Counted from the stretch's first letter, positions 17,724 to 28,106 are shown. The stretch: 64,000 nucleotides of DNA from Henriciella sp. (GCA_021776655.1 JAJFFK010000004.1:62001-126000), one strand, 5' to 3'. The notes: a model not told the origin generated them from the sequence alone. Translations and numbers: made by a program.

Positions 17724-17994
17724 GATCTGTTTCTCCGCAGCCGATCTGGAAGCCATTGACCGCCTGTGGCGCGCGGTTCCGGCTGATCATGTCTGGACCG
17801 GTTGGTCGGCCTGCGGTGAGACCCCGGAAGAAATAACCCTCTACCGCACCCGCGCGCATTGGCGTCGGTTCCCGCTGCAAAAGTCGGCTGGCGGGTTCTG
17901 TCTGTTTGATGATCGCGGTCACAAGATTGCCGAAACCGAGACGCTCGATGCGATGTTGGCCGAGGTCGAGGGCATTCCGGGCCTGCAAGATTGA
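17722..17994 (+). CDS. Small conserved-looking hypothetical protein, 90 aa
   Basis: The protein (MICFSAADLEAIDRLW...) has protein-like composition with two Trp-rich segments (HVWTGWSACGETPEEI and YRTRAHWRRFPL) followed by an FCLFDDRGHKIAE hairpin-like stretch. No signal peptide, membrane segment or known motif is visible. No clear ribosome-binding site precedes the ATG, and the ATG overlaps the start codon of the divergent transporter gene. It could be translated from a leaderless transcript, or the real start could differ. It is retained as a gene on amino-acid composition alone. Confidence 0.55.
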   Translation: MICFSAADLEAIDRLWRAVPADHVWTGWSACGETPEEITLYRTRAHWRRFPLQKSAGGFCLFDDRGHKIAETETLDAMLAEVEGIPGLQD

Positions 17995-18010
17995 ACCAAC
18001 GCGCATTCTG

Positions 18011-18034
18011 TTAGACTCCAAACCCACTCAAATC
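18011..18034. repeat. Single-arm copy of the CTCCAAACCCACTCA repeat
   Basis: This 24-bp stretch shares CTCCAAACCCACTCAAATC with the right arm (complement strand) of the inverted repeat at 51793–51849. Only one arm is present here. It sits in the 71-bp gap between the small hypothetical gene and the SDR gene. Confidence 0.6.
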
Positions 18035-18065
18035 CAACTCGCCCCTAAGCCGATCAGGGCCACCA

Positions 18066-18944
18066 TTACTGCGCTTTCATGGCGGCGGCCATCTGCTCGG
18101 CCTGTTCGGGCGTGATCCCCAAAGCGTCAAGCAATGGCCCGGCTGCCGCCTCATCCCAGCTATGGGGTGGACCAACCGTCATGCCGCCATCGACCAGAAA
18201 CTCGCCGCCCGTAATGAACCCAGCCGCATCCGACGCCAGGAACGCCGCCATTTCAGCGATGTCCGCCGCTTTGCCAACCCGGCCAATTGGTTGCATGGAA
18301 CCGCCATTCTGGGCCACCATTTCCGCCATCTGATCGGCCTGCTCACGCGGCAAGCCCAGCGACGCACCGAAAATCGAGGTGGCGATAAAGCCCGGCAGGA
18401 TCGCATTGACCCGGATCTGATACTTGGCCAGCTCAGCCGCTGCGAGCTTGGAAAAATAGGCCGCTGCATTCTTGGCGACAGAATAGGTAATCGGCGCATA
18501 GCCCGCGCAAACAGCAGAAATAGAAGAGGTGTTGATAACGCTGCCGCCGCCGCGCTTCTGCAAATGTGGAATGGCATGATGCGTGGCGATAAAGATTGAG
18601 CGGATCAGCAGATCCATCGTCGCATCATAGCCCGCGATATCCAGCTCCTCGACGGTGCTCGGCGTGCCACCATGCCCAGCATTATTCCAGAGAATATCAA
18701 GACCGCCAAAGGCATCTTCAGCCCGCTGCATCAAGGCTTTCAGGGCATCCGCATCGGTCACATCGCAATTTTGATAGACCAGCTTGCCAGCCCCGAACCG
18801 GCCCTCAAGCGCGGCGCCTTTATCGTCCTGAATATCGCCAGCCACAACTTGCGCTCCGGCGGCAATGAATGTCTCGACACCGGCCAGACCGATCCCGCTG
18901 GCGGCGCCTGTAATGATCGCGACTTTGCCGCTAAGGTCTGCCAT
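18066..18944 (-). CDS. Short-chain dehydrogenase/reductase
   Basis: The start at 18944 has an excellent GGAGGAAG site. The 292-aa protein shows the NAD(P)-binding TGAASGIG motif (12–19), the structural NNAG (87–90), and the catalytic set Ser in NTSSIS (about 141) and YSVAK (Tyr154, Lys158). Asp37 in VVAGDIQ at the end of the second strand suggests NAD(H) preference. A C-terminal extension (about 255–292, with GITPEQAEQMAAAMKAQ) is longer than in most classical SDRs. The substrate is unknown. Confidence 0.9.
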   Translation of the reverse strand: MADLSGKVAIITGAASGIGLAGVETFIAAGAQVVAGDIQDDKGAALEGRFGAGKLVYQNCDVTDADALKALMQRAEDAFGGLDILWNNAGHGGTPSTVEELDIAGYDATMDLLIRSIFIATHHAIPHLQKRGGGSVINTSSISAVCAGYAPITYSVAKNAAAYFSKLAAAELAKYQIRVNAILPGFIATSIFGASLGLPREQADQMAEMVAQNGGSMQPIGRVGKAADIAEMAAFLASDAAGFITGGEFLVDGGMTVGPPHSWDEAAAGPLLDALGITPEQAEQMAAAMKAQ

Positions 18945-19121
18945 ATCTTCCTCCTGCAAGCTTCGCTGCAAAGGGGCCCGCAGCATCACGCCGAGTCAAG
19001 CCGCGCCGCCGCGTCAGGTCGAGAGAAACTTGCGAGGCATAGCGGGAAGCATGGGTTCAAAAGAACTGACGGCACAAGTCTGATGCTATATTTACGAAAT
19101 GAAGCAAACGATGAGGCGTAA

Positions 19122-19694
19122 ATGCTATTCTTGCTGAGACATGGTGAAACTGAATTCAATCAGTTGGGGCGCTTTCAGGGACACATGGACTCTGCATTAA
19201 CCGCTGCTGGGATAGATCAAGCTCACAATATGGGTGCAAAGCTGAAGACGTACCTCGGACAAAGCGCGTTCTCGCTCCATTCCAGTCCCTTAGGTCGAGC
19301 CAAAGCCACTGCGCGAATTATACAATCCCATATTGGTGGGACAGACATTCGCATCGATCATCGCATTGCTGAAATCGATATTGGCGATTGGAGCGGAATG
19401 TCCTTGGAAGACATCGAATTTACCCATCCAGGTGCGCTTGATGGATCAACTAGGTATGACTGGGGTTTTCGCGCGCCACGCGGGGAGACGAAGGTAGAGC
19501 TTCTTCACCGGCTCCTGAATTGGCTTGCAGAAACTGAAAAATCCGATGTTCCAATTGTAGCAGTTTCGCATGGCTGGGCAGGATTGGGGCTTCGATCGCT
19601 TTACACCGGCCAGTCTATCGAGACGGTTGGCACTAAAGGCACGCCCCATGAAACGATCTACCAATTTATCGAGGGCGAAATTCGGGAGCTCTAA
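19122..19694 (+). CDS. Cytosolic histidine phosphatase (phosphoglycerate-mutase-like)
   Basis: The 190-aa protein begins MLFLLRHGETEFNQLGRFQGH, with Arg6 and phospho-acceptor His7, a second Arg in SSPLGRAKATA, Glu in IAEIDIGDW and the second His in VSHGWAG. This is the classic cofactor-dependent PGM/broad phosphatase fold (GpmB/CobC-like). A GAGG site precedes the ATG. By eye, base composition is nearer 50% G+C than its neighbours, with more AAA/GAA/ATT codons, which hints at later acquisition. The substrate is unknown. It differs from the exported histidine phosphatase at 14378. Confidence 0.88.
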   Translation: MLFLLRHGETEFNQLGRFQGHMDSALTAAGIDQAHNMGAKLKTYLGQSAFSLHSSPLGRAKATARIIQSHIGGTDIRIDHRIAEIDIGDWSGMSLEDIEFTHPGALDGSTRYDWGFRAPRGETKVELLHRLLNWLAETEKSDVPIVAVSHGWAGLGLRSLYTGQSIETVGTKGTPHETIYQFIEGEIREL

Positions 19695-19740
19695 TCTCCG
19701 CGCCGACGCCGAAAATGCCCCCAATCCCCCAGTTTCCGCT

Positions 19741-19882
19741 GATGCCCGCGCAGGCGGGTATCCATCGACAGAGGCTTGCCTCGCCGGGGATGGGGCGCAT
19801 TGAGGGGGCAATTACTCAATCATAACAACCTCTTACCCTAGACGCACAAACGGGCGATAGACCCCCGCCTGCGCCGGCGTCT
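19741..19882. repeat. Palindromic repeat pair of the GCCCGCGCAGGCGGG type
   Basis: At 19741–19764 the sequence GATGCCCGCGCAGGCGGGTA forms a local palindrome, and a degenerate inverted copy (CCCGCCTGCGCCGGCGTC) lies at 19864–19881. Both are intergenic and match a repeat type common in alphaproteobacteria and Xanthomonas-like genomes. It forms the first part of the 670-bp stretch between the histidine phosphatase and gyrB. Confidence 0.65.
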
Positions 19883-19960
19883 GCGGAATATGGGACCGGG
19901 CGCGAAAAAACGTATCCTCCCCCCTCTTAGCATCACCTATACTGCCTTCACCTCAAGTCT

Positions 19961-20280
19961 TAGGGCCGGGATCGATCGTTACGGTTTGGGCTTGGGGTGT
20001 GTCGGTCAGGTGAGACGGCGGGGTCACGCCCGTTCGCTTCGTCTAGGCGGCTTAGCCACGGTGTGAGCAGGGACAAACACCCTGTAGAGACTTCCCTCGC
20101 AGGCCCAGCCAAGTTGGTGCGGCATGCAGACCCGGAGGCCGGACCCGAAAAGACCGGGACGCGCGGAGGCGGTGTTTAAGCCTCGAACGCAACCTAAACT
20201 TAGACACGGTGAGGCCCGCGTGCCGCATCCGCGCAAGGCTCTATCTGTATAAGCGGACATCGGTGAGGTGGGCCGGGGGG
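19961..20280 (+). ncRNA. Possible structured non-coding RNA, family not recognised
   Basis: About 320 bp downstream of gyrB carry no convincing protein gene. It contains many short complementary segments: AAACACC (about 20076) with GGTGTTT (about 20171) enclosing a GC-rich core; GGCTTAGCC; CCAAGTTGG; and a CCCGG...CCGGG hairpin around 20139–20159. I compared it mentally with tmRNA, RNase P RNA, SRP RNA and 6S RNA and could not match the diagnostic cores of the first three. For 6S, the alphaproteobacterial form is too variable to exclude. The strand is assumed from the hairpin pairing and is not established. Confidence 0.3.
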
Positions 20281-20290
20281 ATGGGTATGC

Positions 20291-20336
20291 CCAAACTCCG
20301 CTCATCCTCACGCAAGTGGGGATGAGCGGAGTTTGG
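20291..20336. repeat. Perfect 17-bp inverted repeat downstream of gyrB
   Basis: CCAAACTCCGCTCATCC (20291–20307) pairs perfectly with 20320–20336 across a 12-nt loop. Neither side has a T-tract, so it is not a canonical terminator, although it could end gyrB or flanking RNA transcripts by another route. A related half-sequence (GTGGGGATGAGCG) recurs at 62151, suggesting a dispersed element. Confidence 0.75.
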
Positions 20337-20364
20337 CAGGGGAATTCAAGGTTATCAAAATCTA

Positions 20365-22842
<2,478 letters not shown>

Positions 22843-23045
22843 TTATAGGGGGTTTTGCGTAGAAAGGGAAATCTCGGTGCGGGTTTTGTGGAGTCGTAAA
22901 AAAGAGATATATTCTTCAATAAAAACAAATGATTATGAGGCGTGAAAATCGGGTGAAGACCGAGTTGACTCGGGGGTCAAATTTTTGCCTGTGAAAACGG
23001 CGATAATTCGCTAATGTAAGAGCATAAAAGATGCGGGAGAAGGTG

Positions 23046-23996
23046 ATGAAATTCTTGATTTGGGGCGGGATTATACTGGGGTGTTTGATTCTGGTGGCGG
23101 CGGTTTTCTATGTCATCGCTGGCAATAAGTTGACCAAATTTGACGATGCGGCGCGGGCGCAAGCGCCGGGGCAGCATATTCAGCTGACCGATGGGCAAGT
23201 GCATTACCGCTGGGACGGCCCGGAAGACGGCCCGGTGATTGTGCTGACGCACGGTTTCTCCACGCCGAATTTCATCTATCAGCAAAATGTTGCGCCGCTG
23301 ACGGCGGCCGGATTCCGGGTCTTGCGGTTTGACCATTTTGGGCGCGGCTGGTCGGATCGGCCACGGATGAAGTACAATACTGAATTCTATGATCGCGAGC
23401 TTGTTGAGCTGCTTGATGGGCTCGGAATTACCGAGCCTGTTGGTTTGGTCGGCCTGTCGATGGGCGGGTTGATTGCGGCGGAATTTACCGCGAGGCACCC
23501 TGAGCGCGTGCGAAAGCTGTTTCTGTTCGTGCCAGCTGGGCTGGATACGCAAGGGGCCAGTGGACTTGCCGGGGCGATCCTGCGCACACCCGGACTTGGC
23601 GACTGGTTCTGGCGGATGAATAGCCGCAAAATTCTGCTCAAAGATCCGCAATATGATGAAAGCGCGCTGGCCCCGGAAAACCGATTGGCTGGGGATGTGA
23701 CGATACAGTTTGAGTATCGCGGCTATAGCGAAGCACTGCTCTCGACATTGCGGCACTTCCCGATGTCGGATCGCGACGAGACGTTTGAACGGCTAGGCGC
23801 GACGGGCGTTCCGGTGATGTCGGTATATGGCGGTGCGGATGGTACGGTGTTGGTGTCGAGCGCGGATAAGCTACGCGCGATCTTGCCTGACGCCGACGTG
23901 CGGGTGCTAGAGGGCGGCGAGCATGGGTTGAACTATCAGCGCCACGCGGACGTCAACCCGTGGTTGGTTGAGTGGTTCGCAGTGGACGCGGACTAG
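23046..23996 (+). CDS. Membrane-anchored alpha/beta-fold hydrolase between gyrB and recF
   Basis: The start at 23046 was chosen because GGAGAAGG precedes it; an in-frame ATG at 23031 lacks a site. A single N-terminal membrane segment (about 3–25) precedes the hydrolase core: LTHGFSTP (oxyanion), GLSMGG (Ser138), an acid in VYGGADGTVLVSS, and His in GGEHGLNYQRH. The substrate is unknown. It is the only plus-strand gene within the replication block, and its stop codon overlaps that of recF in CTAG. It resembles the hydrolase at 11480 in layout but the two are not close copies. Confidence 0.88.
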   Translation: MKFLIWGGIILGCLILVAAVFYVIAGNKLTKFDDAARAQAPGQHIQLTDGQVHYRWDGPEDGPVIVLTHGFSTPNFIYQQNVAPLTAAGFRVLRFDHFGRGWSDRPRMKYNTEFYDRELVELLDGLGITEPVGLVGLSMGGLIAAEFTARHPERVRKLFLFVPAGLDTQGASGLAGAILRTPGLGDWFWRMNSRKILLKDPQYDESALAPENRLAGDVTIQFEYRGYSEALLSTLRHFPMSDRDETFERLGATGVPVMSVYGGADGTVLVSSADKLRAILPDADVRVLEGGEHGLNYQRHADVNPWLVEWFAVDAD

Positions 23997-25087
23997 CCCG
24001 TCACCTCGACCCGCTGGGCGCGCTCGCCGAAGGCTTCGAACAGGAACGCCTCGGTGCCGGTTAGCCAGGCTTGGCCGCCGAGCGTGGTTAGCTCGTCAAA
24101 CAGTGCGGCGCGGCGGTCTGCATCAAGATGCGCGGCGGCTTCATCGAGCAAGAGAAGCGGCTGCGGCCCGTCACCATCCTCGCTCAAGGCGCGCGCGCTC
24201 GCCAGGATCAGGCCGATCAACAGCGCCTTCTGCTGCCCGGTTGAGGCCTGTGCAGCAGGCGCATTGGTCGGGCGGTGGATGACGGCAAGGTCAGTCCGGT
24301 GCGGGCCGACCAGCGTGCGCTTGGCGGCTTGATCGCGGTAGCGCGAGGTCGCCAATGCCTCGCGGATCATTTCTTCCAGATCGAGCAGGCCTGCGCCCTC
24401 AGTGGCGGCTTGTTCCGCCTCGCCGATCAGGGTCAGGTCACCTTTCGGGAAATGCCCTTCTGGGCGGGCATCAACAGCGGCCTGAAGGGCGATCAGAACG
24501 CGGGCGCGGTTGGCGACAATCATTGCGCCGCTATCGGCCATGCGCGCTTCGATCGCGTCGGCCCAGGCTGGATCAACCCGGCCACGCTCGAGCAAAGCAT
24601 TGCGCTCGCGCATGGCCTTTTCATAGCGACTGGACAGCGCGCCGTGGCTCGGAATGTGGGCCATGACTTGCCGGTCAAAGAACCGGCGGCGTTCAGACGC
24701 CCCGCCGCGAAACACAGAATCCATCGCCGGGGTGAGCCAGACAATGCGGATGAGGTCGGCAAGGTCGGTTGTGGTTGCAGGTGCGCCATCGACGCGGATT
24801 GCGCGCCTGGTGCCCTTGTCTGTGGTCTCAAGGCCGACGCCGAGCTTTTGGGTGTCATCCAGTATGGCAGAGATCGCCCAGCCGGAGGCCGCATCGTGGC
24901 GGGTCATCTCCGGCAAGCTGGCAGCGCGCAGTCCACGTCCGGGGCCGAGCTGAGATATCGCTTCCAAGATGTTGGTCTTGCCCGCGCCATTAGTACCGTA
25001 CAGGCAAACCGGGCGCGCATCGAGTTTCAGGTCAAGCGCGGCGTGGCTGCGAAAATCTGTAAGACGAAGGCGGGTAAGGGCGGTCAT
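23993..25087 (-). CDS. recF: DNA replication and repair protein RecF
   Basis: The 364-aa protein has Walker A GTNGAGKTN (31–39), the DFRSHAALDL opening typical of RecF, an ABC-type signature region (ASTGQQKALLIGLILASA) and Walker B PLLLLDEAAAHLD. RecF, with RecO and RecR, loads RecA at single-strand gaps. It follows dnaN by an 82-bp gap holding a small palindrome, in the usual dnaA–dnaN–recF order. Confidence 0.96.
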   Translation of the reverse strand: MTALTRLRLTDFRSHAALDLKLDARPVCLYGTNGAGKTNILEAISQLGPGRGLRAASLPEMTRHDAASGWAISAILDDTQKLGVGLETTDKGTRRAIRVDGAPATTTDLADLIRIVWLTPAMDSVFRGGASERRRFFDRQVMAHIPSHGALSSRYEKAMRERNALLERGRVDPAWADAIEARMADSGAMIVANRARVLIALQAAVDARPEGHFPKGDLTLIGEAEQAATEGAGLLDLEEMIREALATSRYRDQAAKRTLVGPHRTDLAVIHRPTNAPAAQASTGQQKALLIGLILASARALSEDGDGPQPLLLLDEAAAHLDADRRAALFDELTTLGGQAWLTGTEAFLFEAFGERAQRVEVTG

Positions 25088-25132
25088 GTTAGATATTCTT
25101 TCCCCCCGACCGCAATGCTGTGCAAGCGGGCA

Positions 25133-25156
25133 CCTCCCCCCGTAAACGGGTGGAGG
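25133..25156. repeat. Small palindromic repeat (CCTCCCC...GGTGGAGG type) between recF and dnaN
   Basis: An imperfect hairpin pairs CCTCCCCCCGT (25133–25143) with ACGGGTGGAGG (25146–25156). A related hairpin occurs at 63953–63976. There is no T-tract, so it is more likely a dispersed repeat than a terminator. Confidence 0.6.
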
Positions 25157-25169
25157 ACAGGAGCCATGA

Positions 25170-26288
25170 TTACACCCGCAGCGGCATCAGCACGTATTGG
25201 GCGCTGTCATCGGCGGGGTCGAGAACGAGGGCGGGTGAGGCCGGGTCGTTGAACAGGAAGCGGGCGTCTTCGGCTTCGATCTGCGCCGTGACGTCGAGCA
25301 GGTATTTGGCGTTGAAGCCGATATCCATCTCGTCATCGCTATACTTACACTCGATCTCCTCGTGGCCTTGCCCGGTTTCGGCGCTCGAGACTGCCAGGGT
25401 GACTTTGCCATCGCTGAGTGAGAGTTTGATCGAGCGTGAGCGTTCGGTTGAGACCGTCGAAACGCGGTCAACCGCAGCTTCGAACGCCTTGTTGTCGATG
25501 ATCAGGGCTTTTTCATTGCCCTTCGGGATCACTCGTCCATAGTCGGGGAAAGTGCCGTCGATCAGTTTCGAGGTCAGTTGCGCCCGCCCGGACGTGAACA
25601 TGATCTTGGTGTCCGACACGGCAATCGCAACATCCCCGTCACTGCTGTCAATCAGGCGGCGCACTTCGCCAACCGCCTTACGCGGGACGATCACGCCGGC
25701 AAGATCTTCAGCACCTTTCGGGGCGTCGGTTTCGCATAAAGCCAAGCGGTGACCATCGGTGGCGACCGTGCGCAGCTTCTTGCCTTTATCGGTGTCGGCG
25801 GCGTGCAGGTAAATGCCATTGAGATAGTAACGCGTCTCCTCGGTCGAGATCGCGAAACGGGTCTTGTCGATCAGACGGCGCAGGTTTGCGGCCTCAATTT
25901 CGAACCGGGTGGCGTCTTCGTCTGGCACCATGGTCTGGAAATCGCTGGCTGGTAAAGTCGGCAGGGAAAATTGTGAGCGGCCAGACAGGATTGAGAGTTG
26001 GTGGTTTTCAGGATTAAGCTCAAGCTCGACATCAGCGCCGGCGGGGAGTTTGCGGATGACATCGAATAGCGTGCCGGCCGGGGCAGTGACGGCACCTTCG
26101 TCACTGACTTTCGCATCGGCAATATCAACCGCTTCGATGTCCAGGTCAGTGGCCGTAAAGCGAACCGATTTCTTGCTAGCCTCGATCAGGATGTTTGACA
26201 GGATCGGGATGGTGTTGCGCCGTTCGACCACATTCTGAACATGGCTGAGGGCGTTTAACAGGGCGCCGCGTTCAATCGTCAGTTTCAT
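25170..26288 (-). CDS. dnaN: DNA polymerase III beta sliding clamp
   Basis: The 372-aa protein covers the three clamp domains, beginning MKLTIERGALLNALSHVQNVVERRNTIPILSNILIEA and ending with QYVLMPLRV, the conserved C-terminal M-P-[ML]-R motif that lines the partner-binding pocket. FAISTEETRYYLNGIYLH lies in the second domain. It forms the dimeric ring that tethers Pol III and other polymerases to DNA. A GAGG site precedes the start. It is downstream of dnaA across a 170-bp gap. Confidence 0.98.
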   Translation of the reverse strand: MKLTIERGALLNALSHVQNVVERRNTIPILSNILIEASKKSVRFTATDLDIEAVDIADAKVSDEGAVTAPAGTLFDVIRKLPAGADVELELNPENHQLSILSGRSQFSLPTLPASDFQTMVPDEDATRFEIEAANLRRLIDKTRFAISTEETRYYLNGIYLHAADTDKGKKLRTVATDGHRLALCETDAPKGAEDLAGVIVPRKAVGEVRRLIDSSDGDVAIAVSDTKIMFTSGRAQLTSKLIDGTFPDYGRVIPKGNEKALIIDNKAFEAAVDRVSTVSTERSRSIKLSLSDGKVTLAVSSAETGQGHEEIECKYSDDEMDIGFNAKYLLDVTAQIEAEDARFLFNDPASPALVLDPADDSAQYVLMPLRV

Positions 26289-26370
26289 CTTATCATCCTC
26301 ATCTCCGCGACCTGCATTTGGAAGGCCGCGGTAGCCCTTTTTATGTCGCCCCGTTGGCGGGGACGAATCA

Positions 26371-26395
26371 GCCCGCCTCCAATATAGAGGCGGGC
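26371..26395. other. GC hairpin in the dnaA–dnaN intergenic region
   Basis: A 9-bp perfect stem (GCCCGCCTC at 26371–26379 with GAGGCGGGC at 26387–26395) has a 7-nt loop. A smaller hairpin (CCCCG...CGGGG) lies next to it at about 26350–26363. There is no T-run, so these may be RNA-stabilising or attenuating structures in the dnaA–dnaN transcript rather than a terminator. Confidence 0.5.
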
Positions 26396-26458
26396 CAATG
26401 ATTTTACGATTCCAGCACGAAATGCAAGGCCGCGCCAGTGCTTCGTGCCCAATCGCGC

Positions 26459-27931
26459 CTAGTTGCGCTTGTCCGTCTGCGCCATACGGTCAAAAACGGC
26501 GAGTTTGGCGCGCTCTACATCGGCGGTCATATCGACATCATTGGCGGCTAGGGCGGTATGCACTTTGCGATAGGCGTGGAGCACGGTCGTATGGTCTTTT
26601 TTCTTATAGGCACTGGCGATTTGTGGGTAAGATTTGTCAGTCATTATGCGTGAGAGGTACATTGCAATCTGGCGCGGACGGCAAATCGTACGGACTTTGC
26701 TAGCACTTTCAATATCCGACTTCGAAACATTGAAAGCCTGCATGCAGGCGCGCTTGATCTCATCCAGCAGAGGCGTACGTGGCTCTCCGGCAATGCGGCG
26801 AATAACCGTATCCAACATTTCTGGTGTGGGCGTCAGCTCACCATAGCCGGTTTCAAGTTGCAGGCTCCACAACACACCGCACAATTCCCGGCCCGGTCCG
26901 CGGATCTCGGCAATAATCTGGTCAATCATCTTGTCGGTGAGGACGAAATTTGGAGTTGATTGAGCAATCAAACCGGCATGACAGCGAACAATATCCCGGC
27001 GCATGTCATTATCAGGTAACGCAACCTCAACAGCTGCTGCCCCGCGAATTTCTGCGGACAGTTCTTTTGATAGACCGACCATATCGCCAGGCGCTGCATC
27101 GGCAGTGATAATCACGTGCCCGCCTTCAGAGGTGACCGCCCGCAAGGCTCCGAAAAAGGCCTTGTCGGTCTTTGCCTTACCCGCAATCCAATGCAGATCA
27201 TCAATCATCAGCAGGTCGCTCTGCTTGACGAAGGTCTGCAAATCCTTGGTGTCGCCAGCCCTGGCACCATCGACAAATCGGGTCATAAATTCTTCGGCCG
27301 AGATATATGTAATCCGGCGTGGATCATCATTGCGGGCAGCTTTGATCTCAATCGATTTGAGAATATGGGTTTTACCGGTGCCGGGTTGACCGTAGATGAC
27401 AATCACGCCCGCCGGAATCGGGGCCCCCTGCGCCAGACGCTTGCCGAGGCCAACGGCGCGGGCATTTGAGGGGCCGGTAACCAAGGTTTCAAACGTCATG
27501 CTCGAATTAGCGATGCTTATAGAGCTGACAGGAACGGCTACCGCGCTCGGGTCAGGCATATCTATCTCGGTCCAGGGGTCGCCGACCATATCGCGGACAT
27601 CGCCGGAAATTCGGCTCCACAATTCAAATTTCAAGCGCCGGGATTTTGGGTCGTTGCGCCGCCAGATTTGCTGCAATGGGCGCGCATAGTTTGAAGTAAT
27701 CCGATCCAGCGTCAGCTGGTCTTTGGCCGCGATCACGATCGCTTTGTTCACCTCTGCGATGAACCGCATCGGCGCGAGCCATTTTGTAAAGTCAGTGACG
27801 GTAACATCAGCGCGGGACTGGCTGAGTGTTTTTGCCCATATTTCACGCGCACCAGGGAGATCAGACATACCTGATTTAGCCCGGCCTTCTGCCCGTTCTT
27901 CACTGCGTTCAACCCCGATCAGACGCCCCAT
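26459..27931 (-). CDS. dnaA: Chromosomal replication initiator DnaA, with divergent Box VII
   Basis: The 490-aa protein has a domain I helix set (about 28–100), a linker, an AAA+ domain (about 145–385) and the DNA-binding domain IV (about 389–460: RPRQIAMYLSR...KKKDHTTVLHAYRK). Walker A is GQPGTGKTH (181–189), Walker B LLMIDD (240–245), sensor I ITADAAP, and sensor II Arg348 in GRELCG. At the Box VII position, where relatives have SRxxWGL with the arginine finger, this protein reads LSAEIRGAAA (291–300) with Glu294. The start at 27931 has an AAGGG site 9 nt upstream; ATG at 27868 (MSDLPGAREIW) is an alternative. It melts the origin and controls initiation and its own transcription. Confidence 0.95.
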   Translation of the reverse strand: MGRLIGVERSEERAEGRAKSGMSDLPGAREIWAKTLSQSRADVTVTDFTKWLAPMRFIAEVNKAIVIAAKDQLTLDRITSNYARPLQQIWRRNDPKSRRLKFELWSRISGDVRDMVGDPWTEIDMPDPSAVAVPVSSISIANSSMTFETLVTGPSNARAVGLGKRLAQGAPIPAGVIVIYGQPGTGKTHILKSIEIKAARNDDPRRITYISAEEFMTRFVDGARAGDTKDLQTFVKQSDLLMIDDLHWIAGKAKTDKAFFGALRAVTSEGGHVIITADAAPGDMVGLSKELSAEIRGAAAVEVALPDNDMRRDIVRCHAGLIAQSTPNFVLTDKMIDQIIAEIRGPGRELCGVLWSLQLETGYGELTPTPEMLDTVIRRIAGEPRTPLLDEIKRACMQAFNVSKSDIESASKVRTICRPRQIAMYLSRIMTDKSYPQIASAYKKKDHTTVLHAYRKVHTALAANDVDMTADVERAKLAVFDRMAQTDKRN

Positions 27932-27999
27932 AAGATGACCCTTCTTTTTTTGTTTCTATACATCTTTATGACCAACAGAAGAGATACACGTCCCCTGTT

Positions 28000-28016
28000 C
28001 AGACCTTAAAGGTCTG
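28000..28016. promoter_or_regulatory. Palindrome CAGACCTTAAAGGTCTG in the dnaA leader, possible operator
   Basis: Two perfect 8-bp arms flank a single central base, about 70 bp upstream of the dnaA start. The symmetry and position suit a dimeric regulator or a short RNA hairpin in the dnaA leader. I do not recognise the motif. Confidence 0.5.
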
Positions 28017-28106
28017 CCCCAAAACATACGCTGTTCACAGAGGACTAATTCCGTTGGTGAAGCCAGTTAACCAGACCGCGAATTAGCTTGCAACAGGAGA
28101 AACTTT

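Noticed and set aside
19446-19811. A 121-codon minus-strand frame ending in a GYPPARASAETGG-like peptide
   Set aside because: It is antisense to the histidine phosphatase and includes a translated palindromic repeat.
19997-20311. Open frames on both strands in the gyrB downstream stretch
   Set aside because: They lack ribosome-binding sites and have biased, Arg/Pro/Ser-rich composition; a structured RNA or repeat explains the region better.
22977-23756. A 259-codon minus-strand frame between recF and gyrB
   Set aside because: It would keep the replication block co-oriented, but the plus-strand frame has a full alpha/beta-hydrolase motif set and a good ribosome-binding site.
24275-25252. A 325-codon plus-strand frame
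   Set aside because: It is antisense to recF, which has complete motifs; high G+C creates long antisense frames.
26459-27931. The dnaA product as an Hda-type regulatory paralogue
   Set aside because: Hda proteins are about half this size and lack domain IV; this protein has the full DNA-binding domain and the dnaA–dnaN–recF context.
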